This document shows, piece after piece, positions 63,627-64,000 of a stretch of 64,000 nt of DNA. Both the position numbers and the translations under genes were made by a program. The notes under the pieces were generated by a model. The model was not told the DNA's origin, searched no databases, and saw only the letters and a program-made list of their open reading frames with translations. Positions within the stretch are counted from its first letter, which is position 1; the number at the start of each line of letters is the position of its first letter. Source of the DNA: an uncultured SAR86 cluster bacterium (GTDB lineage: Bacteria > Pseudomonadota > Gammaproteobacteria > Magnimaribacterales > AG-339-G14); the NCBI GenBank assembly GCA_902578495.1, contig CACHCY010000001.1, forward strand, positions 251,975 to 315,974. Reading direction: 5' to 3'.

Positions 63627-64000
63627 AATTAAAAGATTGTCATAACATTAGCGATTTAAGAAAAGCTGCAGAAAAAAGATTGCCAGCAGCCATGTTCCAT
63701 TACATTGATGGTGCTGCAGGAGATGAATGGACAATAAAACATAATACGAATTCCTTTGAACAATACGAAGTGATCCCGAATTATTTAGTTAATGTAGATA
63801 AAATTGATACTTCAACAAAGGTTCTTGGGACACAAATTGATTGGCCATACATATGCTCGCCCACCGGCTATCACAGATTATTTCATCACGAAGGTGAAAT
63901 AGCAGCAGCAAATGCTGCAAGTGATATGGGTACGATTTTTTGCCTCTCTACCCTTTCAACAACCACTATCGAAGAGGTTGCAGAAAAATCTAAAGGTCCT
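63623..64000 (+). CDS. FMN-dependent alpha-hydroxy acid dehydrogenase, LldD-like (partial, runs off window end)
   Basis: TTG start at 63623 reads (M)KLKDCHNISDLRKAAEKRLPAAMFHYIDGAAGDEWTIKHNTNSFEQYEVIPNYLVNVDKIDTSTKVLG...FCLSTLSTTTIEEVAEKSKGP. Confidence 0.88.
   Translation, partial: MKLKDCHNISDLRKAAEKRLPAAMFHYIDGAAGDEWTIKHNTNSFEQYEVIPNYLVNVDKIDTSTKVLGTQIDWPYICSPTGYHRLFHHEGEIAAANAASDMGTIFCLSTLSTTTIEEVAEKSKGP

Overview
Chromosomal core window of an AT-rich, very compact gammaproteobacterium. Gene order and protein content suggest a streamlined marine lineage such as SAR86; this is an inference that needs a phylogenetic check. I see no phage, transposon, CRISPR array or accessory island. Most of it is one of the most conserved gene neighbourhoods in bacteria: dxr-cdsA-uppS-frr-pyrH-tsf-rpsB; dapB-dnaJ-dnaK-grpE-fur / bamE; a sodium-dependent transporter; smpB-ssrA (tmRNA); a lipoprotein prolyl oligopeptidase; rpsT / proB-obgE-rpmA-rplU; fabA-fabB; ssb / uvrA; then about 29 kb of contiguous minus-strand alpha-spc-S10-str-rif ribosomal/RNA polymerase clusters up to tuf and tRNAs Trp, Thr and Tyr; birA; tRNA-Thr; rraA-like; a Gfo/Idh/MocA oxidoreductase; rnr-rlmB-lpxC-secA-argJ-thiE-like; yacG-coaE; an MFS transporter and a partial lldD-like gene. 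I did not find a clear new multi-gene system. The points most worth following up are architectural and regulatory: (i) five divergent gene pairs with symmetric or palindromic -10-like elements, some placed so that the mRNA would be nearly leaderless; (ii) every CDS-CDS convergent junction overlaps, two through palindromic shared stop codons (CTAG, TTAA), leaving no room for intrinsic terminators; (iii) candidate r-protein leader RNAs at rpsB, rpsJ and rplJ, with other classical regulatory gaps absent; (iv) domain loss in housekeeping proteins (DnaJ zinc motif 1, SecA C-terminal zinc motif, BirA HTH, ProB PUA, RNase R ends, a ThiE-like domain without Nudix); (v) a 9-residue tmRNA tag GKNNYALAA; (vi) an rraA-like gene ending inside an antisense tRNA gene. 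All calls are by eye from the sequence and the supplied translations, with no database search.
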